Positions 1-9,290 are shown, counted from the first letter of the stretch. The stretch: 64,000 bases of DNA from Paeniglutamicibacter sulfureus (GCF_030512175.1 NZ_JAULBL010000002.1:1052149-1116148); one strand, 5' to 3'. The notes: a model not told the origin generated them from the sequence alone. Numbers and translations are program-made.

Positions 1-840
1 GCCCGCGCCGGATCCGGCGCCGTCTACCGCGGTCACGAGCAGAAGCTGGAATTCGGGCCAACCTTCCTTGCGCTCTTCCCCTACTTGTTGGTCATCGTGA
101 TTTTCGGCATTGCCAAGCTCTGGAAGTTGGGCGTGAACGTACCCGGCGCCCTGGCCTCCACCGACGTGAAAATCAAGTGGCCCATGCTCTACGGCCACGT
201 GCTTGACGGCGAGGGCAACCCCGTTTCATCGACGATCTATAACTTCCAGTGGCTTTCCAATCCCGGAACCCTGCTGCTCTTCACCGGCCTGATTGTCGCG
301 ATCGTTTATTCGCTGAACGACGCAGGCGGCAAGTACAAGATCAAGGTGTCGGATGCCGTCCTGGAAATCGGGCGCACCATCTACAACATGCGCTGGGCGG
401 CCACCACGATCCTTTCGGTCCTGGCACTGGCCTACGTGATGAACCTGTCCGGGCAGACCATCACCATCGGCACCTGGCTCGCGGGGACCGGCGCCTTCTT
501 CGCCTTCCTGTCCCCGATCCTGGGCTGGATCGGCACGGCCGTCACCGGTTCCGACACCTCGGCCAACGCCCTGTTCGCGAAGCTGCAGCAGACCGCCGGC
601 ATCAACGCCGGAATCGATCCGAACCTGCTGGTCGCCGCCAACACTTCGGGCGGTGTCGTCGGCAAGCTGATTTCCCCGCAGAACCTGGCCATTGCCGCCA
701 CCGCGGTGGGCATGGAAGGCAAGGAATCGGTCATCCTGAAGAAGGTTGCCGGCTGGTCCGTGGGCATGCTTCTGGTGCTGTGCGTGCTGGTGTACCTGCA
801 GTCCACGCCGATCCTGGGCTGGATGCTGCCGACCCCGTAA
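1..840 (+). CDS. lldP: L-lactate permease, C-terminal part (5' end outside window)
   Basis: The reading frame is open from the first base, so this is the 3' part of a longer gene. About 279 residues are visible, roughly the C-terminal half of a family that is usually near 550 residues. The protein is an integral membrane lactate/proton symporter. The visible part has several hydrophobic segments and the family's conserved stretch around GSDTSANALFAKLQ (about residues 183-196) and SPQNLAIAA (about 226-234). It ends in a last membrane span and GWMLPTP. The next gene on the same strand is a GntR/FCD regulator of the type that controls lactate genes, which supports the assignment. The annotated internal start near 85 (TTG) is not the real start. 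Confidence 0.93.
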   Translation, partial: ARAGSGAVYRGHEQKLEFGPTFLALFPYLLVIVIFGIAKLWKLGVNVPGALASTDVKIKWPMLYGHVLDGEGNPVSSTIYNFQWLSNPGTLLLFTGLIVAIVYSLNDAGGKYKIKVSDAVLEIGRTIYNMRWAATTILSVLALAYVMNLSGQTITIGTWLAGTGAFFAFLSPILGWIGTAVTGSDTSANALFAKLQQTAGINAGIDPNLLVAANTSGGVVGKLISPQNLAIAATAVGMEGKESVILKKVAGWSVGMLLVLCVLVYLQSTPILGWMLPTP

Positions 841-878
841 GGCGTTCCCGGCAACACCGGCCGCAACGGCCGGCAAGC

Positions 879-919
879 GGCCCCGTGGATGGCGAGGACT
901 ATCGCCGATCCACGGGGCC
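879..919 (+). terminator. Strong hairpin after the lactate permease
   Basis: GGCCCCGTGGAT (879-890) pairs perfectly with ATCCACGGGGCC (908-919). An inner GGCGA/TCGCC stem (891-895 with 902-906) extends it. A smaller CCGGCCG-caa-CGGCCGG hairpin lies just upstream at 857-873. There is no run of T after the stem, so it may end transcription inefficiently or protect the 3' end. Confidence 0.6.
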
Positions 920-961
920 ATGGCCGGCTTCGAAACCCATTAAGCTTGAATGATTCGTTGA

Positions 962-977
962 TTGGCCAAGGGGCCAA
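962..977. promoter_or_regulatory. Inverted repeat, possible GntR operator
   Basis: TTGGCC-AAGG-GGCCAA is a perfect inverted repeat 31 bases before the GTG start of the GntR gene. FadR/LldR-type regulators usually bind short palindromes of the form T-GT-N3-AC-A. This one differs in detail, so autoregulation is only an inference from position and symmetry. Confidence 0.4.
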
Positions 978-1008
978 ACATGAGCAATGACCATGGGGAC
1001 AAGAAGCA

Positions 1009-1743
1009 GTGAAAAACACAGCCAGGAATTCGCCGCAGCCGGCCCGGGCCTACGAGACGGTCCTGACCACCATCGAAGCCGACCTTCGCGCGGGAAAGCT
1101 CAAGATCGGGGACCATTTGCCCGGCGAGCGATCCTTGGCCGAGACCCACGGGATCTCCCGGGCATCGGTCAGGGACGCCATCCGCATCCTCGATGCCATG
1201 GGCATGGTGCGCACCTCCACCGGGTCCGGGCCCAACTCCGGCGCCGTCGTCATTTCCGATCCCGCGGTGGGCCTGTCGGCGACGCTGCGGCTTCATGTTG
1301 CCTCGCGTCAGCTTTCCGTTGCAGACATCGTCGAATCCCGTATCCTGCTGGAAACCTGGGCGGCCGAGTCCGCCGACCTGGACAGCGACCCCGAGCGCAG
1401 CGGCGAGGTGTTGCGGCGAACCGCCGAGCTGCTTGAGGCCATGGACGTGCCGGGCCTTGACCGCGAGGAATTCCACGACCTCGACTCCCAATTCCATGTG
1501 CTGCTCTCATCGCTGGCCGGCAACGCCGTCATCGAGGCCATGATGGAATCGCTGCGCCTGTCCATCAGCGACTACGTCAGTGAGTCGGTGGCCAGCGACG
1601 CTGCCTGGCAGAAGATCGCCAAGGTCCTTCGGGCCCAGCACCACGGCATCCACCAGGCGGTCGCGGCAGGCAACGGGCCGGCCGCGGCCAGGCTCCTGCG
1701 CGAGCACATCGAGTGGTTCTACACGGAATCCAGGCAGCTCTAA
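1009..1743 (+). CDS. lldR: GntR family regulator, FadR/LldR subfamily (FCD domain)
   Basis: A 244-residue DNA-binding regulator with an N-terminal winged helix (about residues 15-80, with LPGERSLAETHGISRASVRDA typical of GntR proteins, shown here in part) and a C-terminal all-helical FCD effector domain (about 100-235; conserved pattern E-x-R-xx-LE, then FH-xx-L and H-x-x-I). The FCD domain binds small organic acids. It follows the lactate permease on the same strand, so control of lactate uptake and use is the natural inference. The start is GTG at 1009. The symbol is given by context and family; other FadR-type regulators are possible. Confidence 0.8.
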   Translation: MKNTARNSPQPARAYETVLTTIEADLRAGKLKIGDHLPGERSLAETHGISRASVRDAIRILDAMGMVRTSTGSGPNSGAVVISDPAVGLSATLRLHVASRQLSVADIVESRILLETWAAESADLDSDPERSGEVLRRTAELLEAMDVPGLDREEFHDLDSQFHVLLSSLAGNAVIEAMMESLRLSISDYVSESVASDAAWQKIAKVLRAQHHGIHQAVAAGNGPAAARLLREHIEWFYTESRQL

Positions 1744-1759
1744 GCGGCGCCGGGGCCGT

Positions 1760-2770
1760 TTAGAGCTTGATGACCATCTTGCCGGTGTTGGCGCCGCGCA
1801 TGAGGTCCAAGAACCCCTGCACCGCGTTGTCCAGGCCCTCGACGACAGTCTCGTCGAAGACGACCTTCCCCTGCGCAATCCATTCGGACATGTCGGCCAT
1901 GAACGCCGGGTAGTGTTCGGCGTAGTTCCCCACGGTGAACCCCTTGAGGGTTAGCCCCCGCGTGACCATGTTGCTCATGTTCCGCGGCCCCACGGGAGCC
2001 TCCGTCGAGTTGTAGACGGAGATGGCCCCGCACAAGGCGCCCCGGCCGCCGGGGTTGAATGCATCCAGTGCAGCCTCCAGGTGTTCACCGCCCACGTTGT
2101 CGAAATACACGTTGATGCCTTCGGGGGCGGCGTCGTGCAACTGCCCGCGGACCGGTCCGTCCTTGTAGTTGAAGGCTGCGTCGTAGCCGTACTTTTCGGT
2201 CAGCAGGTCGACCTTGGCCGCGCTGCCGGCGGAACCGATGACACGCTTGGCGCCCTTGAGGCGAGCGATCTGGCCTGCCGCGCTGCCGACGGCCCCGGCC
2301 GCACCGGAAATGAAGACGGTGTCGCCGTCCTTGAGGCCGGCAATTTCGGTCAACCCGACGTAGGCGGTGAAAGCCGTCATGCCCAGAATGCCGAGGTAGG
2401 CCGACAATGGCAGGCCGGGAAGGTTCTTGACCACGCGGAAATTGCCTGCCGCGGACTGGGAGAGGTCCCTCCATCCCAGTTGGTGAAGCACCGGATCGCC
2501 GACGTTGAATCCCTCGGCGCGCGATTCGACCACGCGGCCAACCGCTCCACCCGTCATGACTTCGTCGAGGGCATACGGCGCAGCGTAGGACTTGGTGTCG
2601 TTCATGCGCCCGCGCATGTAGGGGTCAACGGAAATGAACTCGTTGGCCACCCGGATCTCGCCCTCGGCGAGGTCGGGCAGTTCCACCGCGACAGTGGAGA
2701 AGTTCGAGTCCGTTGGCCACCCGGTGGGGCGGCTGGCGAGGTGGATCTGGGTGCTGGTGGAAGTGGACAT
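1760..2770 (-). CDS. NADP-dependent medium-chain oxidoreductase (double-bond/quinone reductase type)
   Basis: A 336-residue zinc-independent member of the MDR superfamily, in the branch of NADPH-dependent leukotriene B4 dehydrogenase/curcumin reductase proteins. Visible features are DPYMRGRM near residue 51, the Rossmann motif ISGAAGAVGSAAGQIA (about 153-168), VIGSAGSAAK (NADP 2'-phosphate region) and FDNVGGEHLEAAL. Such enzymes reduce alpha,beta-unsaturated ketones or quinones in the cytosol. A good ribosome site (AAGGAGC) precedes the ATG at 2770. The gene lies downstream of the DUF1304 gene on the same strand, with 43 bases between, so both are probably read from the promoter shared with the TetR gene. 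Confidence 0.85.
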   Translation of the reverse strand: MSTSTSTQIHLASRPTGWPTDSNFSTVAVELPDLAEGEIRVANEFISVDPYMRGRMNDTKSYAAPYALDEVMTGGAVGRVVESRAEGFNVGDPVLHQLGWRDLSQSAAGNFRVVKNLPGLPLSAYLGILGMTAFTAYVGLTEIAGLKDGDTVFISGAAGAVGSAAGQIARLKGAKRVIGSAGSAAKVDLLTEKYGYDAAFNYKDGPVRGQLHDAAPEGINVYFDNVGGEHLEAALDAFNPGGRGALCGAISVYNSTEAPVGPRNMSNMVTRGLTLKGFTVGNYAEHYPAFMADMSEWIAQGKVVFDETVVEGLDNAVQGFLDLMRGANTGKMVIKL

Positions 2771-2813
2771 GTAATCGAGGCTCCTTGTCAGAGGGAAATT
2801 TTTTGGGGGGACT

Positions 2814-3203
2814 TTAGCGGGTGAAGGCTAACAGGCCAAAAATGATGGCCAGGGCGGGAGCCGTGAGCTGCAGGATCGCCGCGCGGGCAAGTTTGGGCGA
2901 GGAAAAGAGCAAGACCATCCCCGCTGCCGCCATCGAGCCGGTGCCTGCAAAGATCAACGTTGCTCCGGCAGTGGTGGATGAGGCCAGCACCAGGACCATG
3001 CCCAGAACCGTGAGAACGGCCAGGAACAAGTTGTAGAACCCCTGGTTGAAGGCCAGCGGCTTGGTAGCGCTTGCCTCGGCGTCCGTTTTGATGCCGAACG
3101 CCTTGCGGGTGGAGGGCAGATCCCAGCGCAGGGACTCCAAGACAAAAATGTACACATGGATTGCCGCGGCCAGTCCGGAGAAAATCATCGTTGTCAGCAG
3201 CAT
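2814..3203 (-). CDS. DUF1304 family membrane protein
   Basis: A 129-residue protein with four hydrophobic segments, matching the small DUF1304 family by length and by the N-terminal pattern of HVYIFVLES followed by RKAFG. Function is unknown in the family. The ATG at 3203 is preferred over an in-frame upstream ATG at 3251, because it puts the first membrane segment at the N terminus and leaves the operator at 3232-3277 outside the gene. It is divergent from a TetR gene; a DUF1304 gene with TetR and MDR neighbours suggests an electrophile- or drug-induced unit. Confidence 0.82.
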   Translation of the reverse strand: MLLTTMIFSGLAAAIHVYIFVLESLRWDLPSTRKAFGIKTDAEASATKPLAFNQGFYNLFLAVLTVLGMVLVLASSTTAGATLIFAGTGSMAAAGMVLLFSSPKLARAAILQLTAPALAIIFGLLAFTR

Positions 3204-3231
3204 CTGGTGCGCCCCTAGATTGAATGAGTGA

Positions 3232-3277
3232 TTGTGTAACGCTCGTTCCAATATATACTGGAATGACCGTTACACAA
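3232..3277. promoter_or_regulatory. TetR-type operator between divergent genes
   Basis: Two 19-base arms, TTGTGTAACGCTCGTTCCA (3232-3250) and its inverted copy at 3259-3277, match at 17 of 19 positions around an AT-rich 8-base spacer (ATATATAC). The element sits between the DUF1304 and TetR starts, where a TetR repressor would block both promoters. Confidence 0.75.
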
Positions 3278-3298
3278 AACAGGGGGGATCCGGGTCTC

Positions 3299-3904
3299 AT
3301 GGCAAGAACGCAGGAATTCGACACCGGCAAGGCGCTTGGCGATGCCCGGCGCGTTTTTTGGGACAAGGGATTCGATGCCACATCGATCGCGGATCTTGAG
3401 GCCGCCACGGGACTTGGCCGTTCAAGCATCTATCACGGATTTGGCTCCAAGCGGGGACTCTTTGATGCGGTGATCCAGGACTACATGGATACGGTCCTGC
3501 GGCCTCGCCTGACCCTGTTGCACAACCAGGCACACCCTGCCGAGGGCATCTCGACCTACCTGACCTCGTTGTCCGACGCCTTGGTGAAAACAGCGGACCA
3601 GACCACAAACCGAGGATGCCTGTTGCTGAACACTGCGGCGGGCATCGCGGGCAACGACGAGGCGCTGAGGCTGTTGATCGATGGGTACCAGGTCGAATTG
3701 CGGGACGGCGTTGCCGGCGCCCTGCGCGCAGCCGACCCGACGCAAACCGACGCGGTGGTTCTTGCCCGGGCCCGTATCGTCGCGGGGCTGACCATGGGCG
3801 CACTGCTCATGGCGCGCGTGAATCTGGGCGAGGCACTGTCAACCCTGGAAGCAGCCGGGGAACAGGCACGGCTGTGGCTTCCGGCGGGATCGCAAGCCCG
3901 ATAG
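3299..3904 (+). CDS. TetR/AcrR family transcriptional repressor
   Basis: A 201-residue regulator. The N-terminal helix-turn-helix (about residues 10-55) contains the TetR pattern FDATSIADLEAATGLGRSS followed by IYHGFGSKRGLF. The C-terminal part is a helical ligand-binding domain with RGCLLLN, typical of the branch resembling AcuR/NemR-like regulators. The ATG at 3299 is chosen since GGGGGGAT precedes it and since an upstream in-frame ATG at 3224 would place the operator inside the coding region. It is divergent from the DUF1304-MDR pair and probably represses both. Confidence 0.88.
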   Translation: MARTQEFDTGKALGDARRVFWDKGFDATSIADLEAATGLGRSSIYHGFGSKRGLFDAVIQDYMDTVLRPRLTLLHNQAHPAEGISTYLTSLSDALVKTADQTTNRGCLLLNTAAGIAGNDEALRLLIDGYQVELRDGVAGALRAADPTQTDAVVLARARIVAGLTMGALLMARVNLGEALSTLEAAGEQARLWLPAGSQAR

Positions 3905-4032
3905 GCAAGGTCCGCCGGCCCGCTTTCGCGCGATTTCCCTTCGGGCCGAAACCCACGGGACGTAGCGCCGCGCCGATGTGAGCAACCTTGCCCCCGGGTC
4001 GCCGTCTCCCGCAAGGACTTGCCCAGTAACCT

Positions 4033-5277
4033 GTGAGCATGTCCAAGATGGAAAATCCGGCAGCCGACAATCCGCCCACGGTTCCGCGGCCGGCGTCCCG
4101 TGGATTCATGGTGCTGTCGCTGCTCGCCGTGATTCTGGTCGGGCTGAACCTGCGGGCGGGAATCACCAGCGCTTCGCCGCTTTTCCTGGACCTGCAGGAA
4201 TTCCTGGGCTATGGCCCGTTCGTCACGGCGCTGCTGCCCTCGATCCCCACCCTGGTCTTTGCCGTGGCCGGCATGGCGACGGCATGGCTGGCCAGGCGCC
4301 TTGGCCTCTCCGGAACGATACTGCTCGCGCTGGGCGTGCTTGCCGCCGGGCTGGCATTCAGGGCCTTGCCGACCACGTGGGCATTGCTGGCAGGAACGGT
4401 GGCGGCCATGTGCGGCATCGCGCTGTGCAATGTTGCCATGCCGTCGTTTATCCGCGAGAACTTTGCCGACAAGACCCCGATGATGACCGGTCTGTACACG
4501 ATCACCATGTCGGTGGGTGCCACCGCAGCCTCGGCCCTGAGCGTTCCCCTGGCGCTGGCCGCCGGCTCCCCGACCCTGGGGCTTGCCACCTGGAGCTTCC
4601 TGGCGGTCGCGGCCGTACTGGCGTTCCTGCCGTTTATGGTCATGGCCCGCTCGGACCGCGCCGCCACGACGTCGCCATCGGGCGTCAGCCCGCTCTCGCT
4701 GATCCGCACCCGGCGCGGGATGGTCATCACCGGACTCTTCACCGTCCAGGCACTCATGGCCTACGCCATGATGAGCTGGTTGCCCAGCATCCTGATCTCG
4801 CGGTCCATGTCGCCCGCCGATGCCGGGATCCTCTTGGGGGCGCTGCAGGCCATGACGATCCCCGCCACCATGCTTTCCCTCTGGCTCGTCAACAAGCACG
4901 GCAAGCTGCGCGGCGCCTTCATCATGTGTTCGGTCATGGTCGCCGCAGGGCTGGCAGGCCTCGTGTGGCTGCCGCTGTCGTTGGCGTGGCTATGCGCGGT
5001 CGCCATGGGCATCGGGTTCTCCGTCTTCCCGCTGGTGCTGCTGGTGATCTCCCATAGCGGGGACACTTCCGAGGAAACCACAGCGATGAGCACCCTGGCC
5101 CAGTCGGTCGGGTACCTGGTGGCCACCAGCGGACCGTTCGGCATGGGCCTGTTGTATGCTCTCAGCGGCGATTGGACCCTGCCGCTGCTGCTGCTGATTC
5201 TCGTTGCCGGAATCCAGCTCTGGCTCGGTGTCGTGGCCAGCGGCTATCGCCGGGGAACCCCGCAGCGCGTGCAGTAG
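4033..5277 (+). CDS. MFS transporter, CynX/NimT (cyanate permease-like) family
   Basis: A 414-residue major facilitator protein with about twelve hydrophobic segments. The N-terminal pattern LVGLNLRAGITSASPLF and the DxxxxLGYGPFVTALLPS region are those of the CynX/NimT family (cyanate, 2-nitroimidazole, other small anions). No cyanase or nitroimidazole gene is nearby, so the substrate is unknown. The start is GTG at 4033 or ATG at 4039. It converges on the amino acid permease gene with a short GC hairpin between them. Confidence 0.82.
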   Translation: MSMSKMENPAADNPPTVPRPASRGFMVLSLLAVILVGLNLRAGITSASPLFLDLQEFLGYGPFVTALLPSIPTLVFAVAGMATAWLARRLGLSGTILLALGVLAAGLAFRALPTTWALLAGTVAAMCGIALCNVAMPSFIRENFADKTPMMTGLYTITMSVGATAASALSVPLALAAGSPTLGLATWSFLAVAAVLAFLPFMVMARSDRAATTSPSGVSPLSLIRTRRGMVITGLFTVQALMAYAMMSWLPSILISRSMSPADAGILLGALQAMTIPATMLSLWLVNKHGKLRGAFIMCSVMVAAGLAGLVWLPLSLAWLCAVAMGIGFSVFPLVLLVISHSGDTSEETTAMSTLAQSVGYLVATSGPFGMGLLYALSGDWTLPLLLLILVAGIQLWLGVVASGYRRGTPQRVQ

Positions 5278-5281
5278 GTTC

Positions 5282-5300
5282 CCCGGCCGACGGGGCCGGG
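5282..5300. terminator. GC-rich hairpin between convergent genes
   Basis: CCCGGCC (5282-5288) pairs with GGCCGGG (5294-5300). It fills the 23-base gap between the two converging stop codons and could serve either direction; it has no T run. Confidence 0.4.
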
Positions 5301-6854
5301 CTACGCCTTGGAGGCGAGCTCGTCTTCGACATCCTGCGGCGCGGCCAGGTCCATCTCGAGCAACGGCACGACCTTGGACTTGGTGACCAAGCGGTGGACG
5401 AGCCACAGTCCCAGGAAGATGGGCAGGCCGATGTAGGAGGAGAGCACCTCCATGCCGCGCCCTGCCACCACCGCCTCGTAGTTCTGCCCGGCGATCACCA
5501 GGATCAACACGGCGAAGGCCAGCAGTGGCCCGATGGGGAAGAGCGACGCCCGGTAGGGCAGGTCGCTGACCTTGTTGCCCTGGGCCAGGAAGCCGCGCCT
5601 GAACCGGTAATGCGAGATGGCGATGCCCGCCCACACGATGAATCCGCACAAGCCCGAGACGTTCAGTAGCCAGGCGTAGGCGGCACCTTGGCCGACGATC
5701 GCGGACAGGAACCCAAAGAGTCCCACCGCGGCGGTGGCGAGCAGCGCCGGAATCGGGACGCCGCGCGAGTTGGTGCGGCCAAAGATCTTGGGGGCCTTGC
5801 CGTCATGGGCCATGGAGTAGAGCATGCGGGTCGAGGCATACAGCCCTGAGTTGCCCGCCGACAGGATCGCGGTGAGGATGACAGCGTTCATCAGCGACGC
5901 CGCAAAGGCGATGCCCGCACGCTCGAAGACCATGGTGAACGGGGAGGCTGCCACGTCGGCCTCGCCGGATGCCAACAGGCTCGGATCGGCGAAGGGGATC
6001 AGGCAACCGATGATGAAAATGGCGCCGATGTAGAAGATCATGATGCGCCAGAAGACGTTGCGGATGGCCTTGGGGACCTCGCGCCGGGGATTCTTCGCCT
6101 CGCCGGCGGCCACGCCGACCAGCTCGGTGCCCTGGAAGGAGAAGCCGGCGATCATGAAGACGGAAATGATCGAAACCCACCCGCCATGGAAGACGTCCTC
6201 GCGGTTTTGCCAGTTGGACAGCCCGGGGGAGCTGTCTCCGAGGATGCCCACGATCATGAGCACCCCGGCGATCAGGAACAGCACGACGGCGGACACCTTG
6301 ATCAGCGAGAGCCAGAATTCGCTTTCGCCAAAGGACCTGGCCGAGAGTGCATTGAGCCCCGTCAGCACAACGAGGAAAATTCCGGCCCAGATCCAGCCGG
6401 GAACGCCCGGCAGCCAGAAGTCCATGATGATTCCGGCGGCGACTAGCTCGGCGGCCACGGTAATGGCCCAGTTGAACCAGTAGTTCCAGCCGATCGCGAA
6501 CCCGAAGGAGGGGGAGACGAAGCGCGTCGCGAAAGTCTGGAAGGACCCGGCGACGGGGATCTTGGCCGCCATCTCGCCCAGGGACTGCATCAGCAGGAAC
6601 ACCATCAGGCCAACCAGGGCATAGGCGACCAGTGCGCCGCCGGGTCCGGCCTGGGAAATCGTGCCACCCGAGGCGACGAAGAGTCCCGTGCCGATCGCGC
6701 CGCCGATGGCGATCATTTGCAGGTGCCGGCTGCTCAGACCGCGCTTGAGTTCGTTGTGGTGCTTGCCGCCGACGGGACCGACAGGGTTCGAGGGTTCGCG
6801 CCGGGGTGCCGCTTCGGGCTCGAGTGCTACGGAAATTCTGCTCATGGGTGTCAT
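5301..6854 (-). CDS. Amino acid permease (APC superfamily, AAT family)
   Basis: A 517-residue transporter with about twelve membrane spans. The start of the membrane domain reads KRGLSSRHLQMIAIGGAIGT, followed by GLFVASGG, the classical first-span signature of the amino acid transporter (AAT) branch, with GEMAAKIPVAGSF near residue 113. It imports an amino acid by cation symport; the substrate cannot be told from sequence alone (GABA, aromatic amino acid, asparagine and lysine permeases all share these motifs). The start at 6854 has only a weak ribosome site; an in-frame ATG at 6845 is equally possible. Confidence 0.88.
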   Translation of the reverse strand: MTPMSRISVALEPEAAPRREPSNPVGPVGGKHHNELKRGLSSRHLQMIAIGGAIGTGLFVASGGTISQAGPGGALVAYALVGLMVFLLMQSLGEMAAKIPVAGSFQTFATRFVSPSFGFAIGWNYWFNWAITVAAELVAAGIIMDFWLPGVPGWIWAGIFLVVLTGLNALSARSFGESEFWLSLIKVSAVVLFLIAGVLMIVGILGDSSPGLSNWQNREDVFHGGWVSIISVFMIAGFSFQGTELVGVAAGEAKNPRREVPKAIRNVFWRIMIFYIGAIFIIGCLIPFADPSLLASGEADVAASPFTMVFERAGIAFAASLMNAVILTAILSAGNSGLYASTRMLYSMAHDGKAPKIFGRTNSRGVPIPALLATAAVGLFGFLSAIVGQGAAYAWLLNVSGLCGFIVWAGIAISHYRFRRGFLAQGNKVSDLPYRASLFPIGPLLAFAVLILVIAGQNYEAVVAGRGMEVLSSYIGLPIFLGLWLVHRLVTKSKVVPLLEMDLAAPQDVEDELASKA

Positions 6855-7361
6855 GCAACACCACCAAGGGGCCCTGATGCGAGCTGGCTCACAGTCACCC
6901 GGCCGGCTTCGGGTTGCACCAGGCGCCGCGCCGGCACCAACGTGGCGCCCGGTTGCCGAACCGGGACGATTGGGCGCGATCCCTCGTGGAGCGCCCGACC
7001 ATACCGCAGGGCGTTCGATGCTCCGAATCCGTCGCCGCGAGCCGTAGGGAATGGAACGAGTGACCTTATTCTTGCGTGTCCCAAGACACAGTGTTTCTGA
7101 TGCACGGATGGCTTCCCGGTTGATGAACTGGCGGGATCAAGACCCCGCCGAGATCGTTGACCCGGGGTCCGCTGGACCCCTGATGTGCCGGTTCGACCGC
7201 CGGATGGAAGACTCCGGTCCCAAAAGGGCACAGCCTATTATGACGTGATAATGTCACAAAAAATGAATCCGTTCGATCGGGGAAGCCGCCCGGGGCACCC
7301 CGGCCCGCAGGGCGAAGGCGACCATCCGCACGGGAGGCGGAAGGTCGCCCTCACTCGGCGG
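6855..7361. other. 507-base intergenic region, no gene seen
   Basis: No convincing coding pattern on either strand. It should hold the permease promoter and the 3' end of the nucleotidase transcript. GGCGACC/GGTCGCC near 7319-7347 could form a weak hairpin after the nucleotidase gene. A small AT-rich patch lies at 7236-7266. Confidence 0.5.
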
Positions 7362-9107
7362 CTACTGGGCCGCCTGGGCCCTGCCCAAGGGTGCCGGGTC
7401 CACCAACGGGTGGGCCTGGAAATAGCCGATGCAGGCCACCAGGTCGATTTGCCCGGAATCCGCCACGTTGCTTCCCTGGGCAAAAGTGGAGAAGTTGTCT
7501 CCGCCCGCGGCCAGGAACGAGTTGGTGACAATGCGGAAAACCTGGTCGTTGGCCACCGGTTCTCCCTGATAGGTCATCGACAGGATGTGCTGGCCCCGGG
7601 CCGCGTTGGGGTCATAGGTGTAGCCGAAGCCCTCGGAAATCCCCAGGTGCAGCTTGGGCCGGCTGGAGCCTTCGGGCTGCCATTGTTCCTCGAGAACCGC
7701 CTTGATCTGGGCGCCGGTGAGGTCCATCGTGAACAGCGTGTTGCCGAAGGGTTGGACCGACGCGGCGTCTTTGTAGGTGACCGTTCCGTCTGCCCCGGAG
7801 ATGAGGTCGGCGCGCAGTCCGCCGGGATTCATGAAGGCGATCTGAGCGGGAATGCCGCCGAACGCGTCGTTGGAAGTGGCCCACAGGTGCATGTCGGCCA
7901 CCAGGTTGCCCAACGAGGATTCGACGCCGCGGTCCGAGCCCGCGGTTCCGCCGCGGGTGACGCTCGCGCTGATCGCCCCGATCTTCCGGGCGCCGATGAC
8001 CTCCGCCTGGGCGGTCGCGGCCGCGACGATCTCGGCGACCTTTGGCACCGCCTCGAAGCGCGGGACGACCTGTCCGTTTTCGGCGATAGTGGTCAGCGAA
8101 ACCAGCCCCGCCTCGAGTCCCACGACCTGTTTTTGCTGCTTCGACACCGTGATCTCAAGACTGTCCAGGGTGGTGCCGTATTGGTGTGCCTGCAGCACGG
8201 GGCGCTGCAGCCCCTTGGCCCAGCCGTCCACCGGGTAGGAACAGGAGTAGCCCCCGTGGGTGTGGCCGGAGAGGATGGCGTCGATTTCCGGTGACGCGCC
8301 GCGAACCAGCTCCCCGTAGGAGGTTTCTTCGGATCCGATGGCTGCGCAATCGGTGCTCGCCGACCCCTCGTGGGTCAACAGCACCAGCACATCGGCCTCG
8401 CCGTTGGAGCGCTTTCCGTCGCTCAATTGCGCGGCCACCCGGTTGGCGGCCTCCAGCTGGTTGCCGAAGTCGAGTCCGGCGACGCCCGCGGGGGTCACGA
8501 GGGTGCCCGTCTGGTCGGTGACGGTGCCGATGATGCCCACAGTGACACCGTTGAGGGTCCGCAGCGCGTATTCCTTCAGGGTCGGCTTCCTGGTCCCCTT
8601 TTCATAGACGTTGGCGCCCAGCGCGTAGTCGGCACCCGCCGCGGAATCCCCGGCGCCATAGCGCGGGATAACGCGCTCAACCAGGTCGGTGAAGCCCTGG
8701 TCGAATTCGTGGTTTCCCACCGCGGAGACATCCAGCCCGGCGGCGAGAAGCGCTTCGATGGTGGGGTTGTCCTGCTGCGAGAACGAGGTAAACGTGGAGG
8801 CACCAATGTTGTCCCCGGCCGAGACGAAGAGGGTATTGCGGTTTTTGTCCTTGTAGTCCTTCACGGCGCCTGCCAGCACCGCTGCCCCGGCCTCGGCGCT
8901 GTTGGACTCGATGCGGCCGTGGAAGTCGTTGATGCCCACCAGCTGGATGCTCGTGGTGGGCGCGTTGTGGTTCTTGTTGTCCTGGCCCGGTGAAGCGGGG
9001 GCCGCCGGCGCGGCCTGTGCCGGGGAGGACATGGCCGCGGAGGCCAGGAGGGTAAATGCTGCGGTGGCGACCAAGGCCTGGCGCCGCAACGGATGTATCT
9101 CGGACAC
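7362..9107 (-). CDS. Secreted 5'-nucleotidase / 2',3'-cyclic phosphodiesterase family enzyme
   Basis: A 581-residue exported metallophosphoesterase. Order: signal peptide (residues 1 to about 32, RRQALVATAAFTLLASAA then an AQA-type cleavage site); calcineurin-like phosphoesterase domain with the metal motifs GINDFHGR, SAGDNIGAS, GNHEFDQG and GHTHGGYS; then a C-terminal 5'-nucleotidase domain with NPGGLRADL and AAGGDNFSTF that binds the nucleoside. It would release nucleosides and phosphate from extracellular nucleotides. The GTG at 9107 is preferred because AAGGGAG lies 8 bases before it; the longer frame up to 9173 would hide the signal peptide. Confidence 0.9.
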   Translation of the reverse strand: MSEIHPLRRQALVATAAFTLLASAAMSSPAQAAPAAPASPGQDNKNHNAPTTSIQLVGINDFHGRIESNSAEAGAAVLAGAVKDYKDKNRNTLFVSAGDNIGASTFTSFSQQDNPTIEALLAAGLDVSAVGNHEFDQGFTDLVERVIPRYGAGDSAAGADYALGANVYEKGTRKPTLKEYALRTLNGVTVGIIGTVTDQTGTLVTPAGVAGLDFGNQLEAANRVAAQLSDGKRSNGEADVLVLLTHEGSASTDCAAIGSEETSYGELVRGASPEIDAILSGHTHGGYSCSYPVDGWAKGLQRPVLQAHQYGTTLDSLEITVSKQQKQVVGLEAGLVSLTTIAENGQVVPRFEAVPKVAEIVAAATAQAEVIGARKIGAISASVTRGGTAGSDRGVESSLGNLVADMHLWATSNDAFGGIPAQIAFMNPGGLRADLISGADGTVTYKDAASVQPFGNTLFTMDLTGAQIKAVLEEQWQPEGSSRPKLHLGISEGFGYTYDPNAARGQHILSMTYQGEPVANDQVFRIVTNSFLAAGGDNFSTFAQGSNVADSGQIDLVACIGYFQAHPLVDPAPLGRAQAAQ

Positions 9108-9290
9108 GGTGGTTACTCCCTTGGGAAAAGTGACGAGTTGGCACGGCCCGCAGCGTGTGAACCGGCGGGGCACGTTCGGCTGATCCTACCCAGCGGTAGG
9201 GAGAAGTGAAAGGGTTGTTGCATACGGCTTTTGTCCGTGATGGGGCCCATGCCCGTGCGGCGGGCTGCGGGCCTGTGGGACCATGGGGGC

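Noticed and set aside
7240-7258. GTGA-N5-TCAC, resembling a CRP-type site
   Set aside because: Spacing is 5, not 6, and the arms are too short to exclude chance.
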